Origin: Erysipelotrichaceae bacterium
GTDB lineage: Bacteria; Bacillota_I; Bacilli_A; Erysipelotrichales; Coprobacillaceae
Direction: 5' to 3'
Assembly: GCA_021201655.1 (NCBI GenBank)
Contig: JAJQEL010000046.1
Location: 1 to 39,625, forward strand
Length of the DNA stretch: 39,625 nt
Shown here: in pieces, positions 39,624 through 39,625 of the stretch
Layout of the letters: every line of letters begins with the position of its first letter
Position numbering within the stretch: the first letter of the stretch is position 1
The notes under the pieces: model-generated
The model's input: only the letters and a program-made list of their open reading frames with translations
Database searches by the model: none
Told to the model about the DNA's origin: nothing
Translations under genes and position numbers: made by a program

Positions 39624-39625
39624 TT

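Noticed and set aside
1-39625. Terminal inverted repeats as ends of a linear plasmid or phage genome
   Set aside because: Gene content is chromosomal housekeeping (nadE, hflX, rdgB, trmL, pepF) with no replication, capsid or partition genes, and a gene is cut at the left repeat.
1-39625. CRISPR arrays, tRNA or rRNA genes
   Set aside because: No regularly spaced repeats, cloverleaf-like segments with conserved TTCRA loops, or rRNA stretches were recognised by reading both strands.

Overview
The window reads as chromosomal DNA of a low-GC (roughly 30%), gut-type Firmicute. Gene content (multidomain sucrose PTS, many flavodoxin and aldo/keto reductases, a YlbJ-like sporulation membrane protein, glutamine-dependent NadE, DUF1461, LytTR/DUF3021) and short, strongly AT-biased codons fit the Erysipelotrichales/Coprobacillaceae best; this is an inference, as no rRNA or marker tree is available. 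Genes are dense, ribosome binding sites are canonical (GGAGG/GAGGTG), and many operons are closed by hairpins shared by convergent genes. No tRNA, rRNA or CRISPR array was seen.

Layout. 1-50 is an exact inverted copy of 39574-39623, and the first gene, a LysR regulator, is cut off precisely at that repeat. 662-9335 is a leftward redox region: aldo/keto reductases with C-terminal 2x[4Fe-4S] domains, three flavodoxin-like proteins, a carboxymuconolactone decarboxylase-like protein, a cupin, two oxidoreductases and a UPF0303 protein, with one broken reductase and one acetyltransferase remnant. 9455-14027 holds nadE, a TetR regulator facing a coiled-coil protein, and an ABM monooxygenase/aldo-keto reductase pair. 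14020-19288 has a membrane-anchored XRE regulator, hflX, a YlbJ-like protein, a PAP2 phosphatase, a HAD phosphatase and a DUF3592 protein. 18626-21699 is a five-gene leftward operon (PTS-IIB-like fusion, SDR, rdgB, trmL, DUF1461). A D-2-hydroxyacid dehydrogenase follows.

22752-24327 is an AAA/DUF4143 ATPase gene bounded by two identical perfect 34-bp palindromes; the gene carries an in-frame TAG at codon 20. 24387-26986 is an ABC exporter-LytTR-DUF3021 operon with 9-bp direct repeats of LytTR geometry upstream of its promoter. 27141-31506 is a sucrose module: LacI regulator, paired operators, IIBCA permease and GH32 hydrolase. 31514-37031 holds a DUF2238 membrane protein, oligoendopeptidase F, an RlmI-like methyltransferase and Xaa-Pro aminopeptidase. 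37046-37556 is a small transcription unit: strong promoter, structured leader RNA with two mutually exclusive pairings over a ribosome binding site, an 87-97-residue protein of unknown function, and a terminator. The right end is a cysteine desulfurase/TtcA-like tRNA thiolation pair.

The observations most worth following are the leader RNA at about 37081-37217, the palindrome-bounded ATPase with its amber codon, the LytTR-type repeats at 27046-27075, and the inverted repeats at the window ends with the lysR break.
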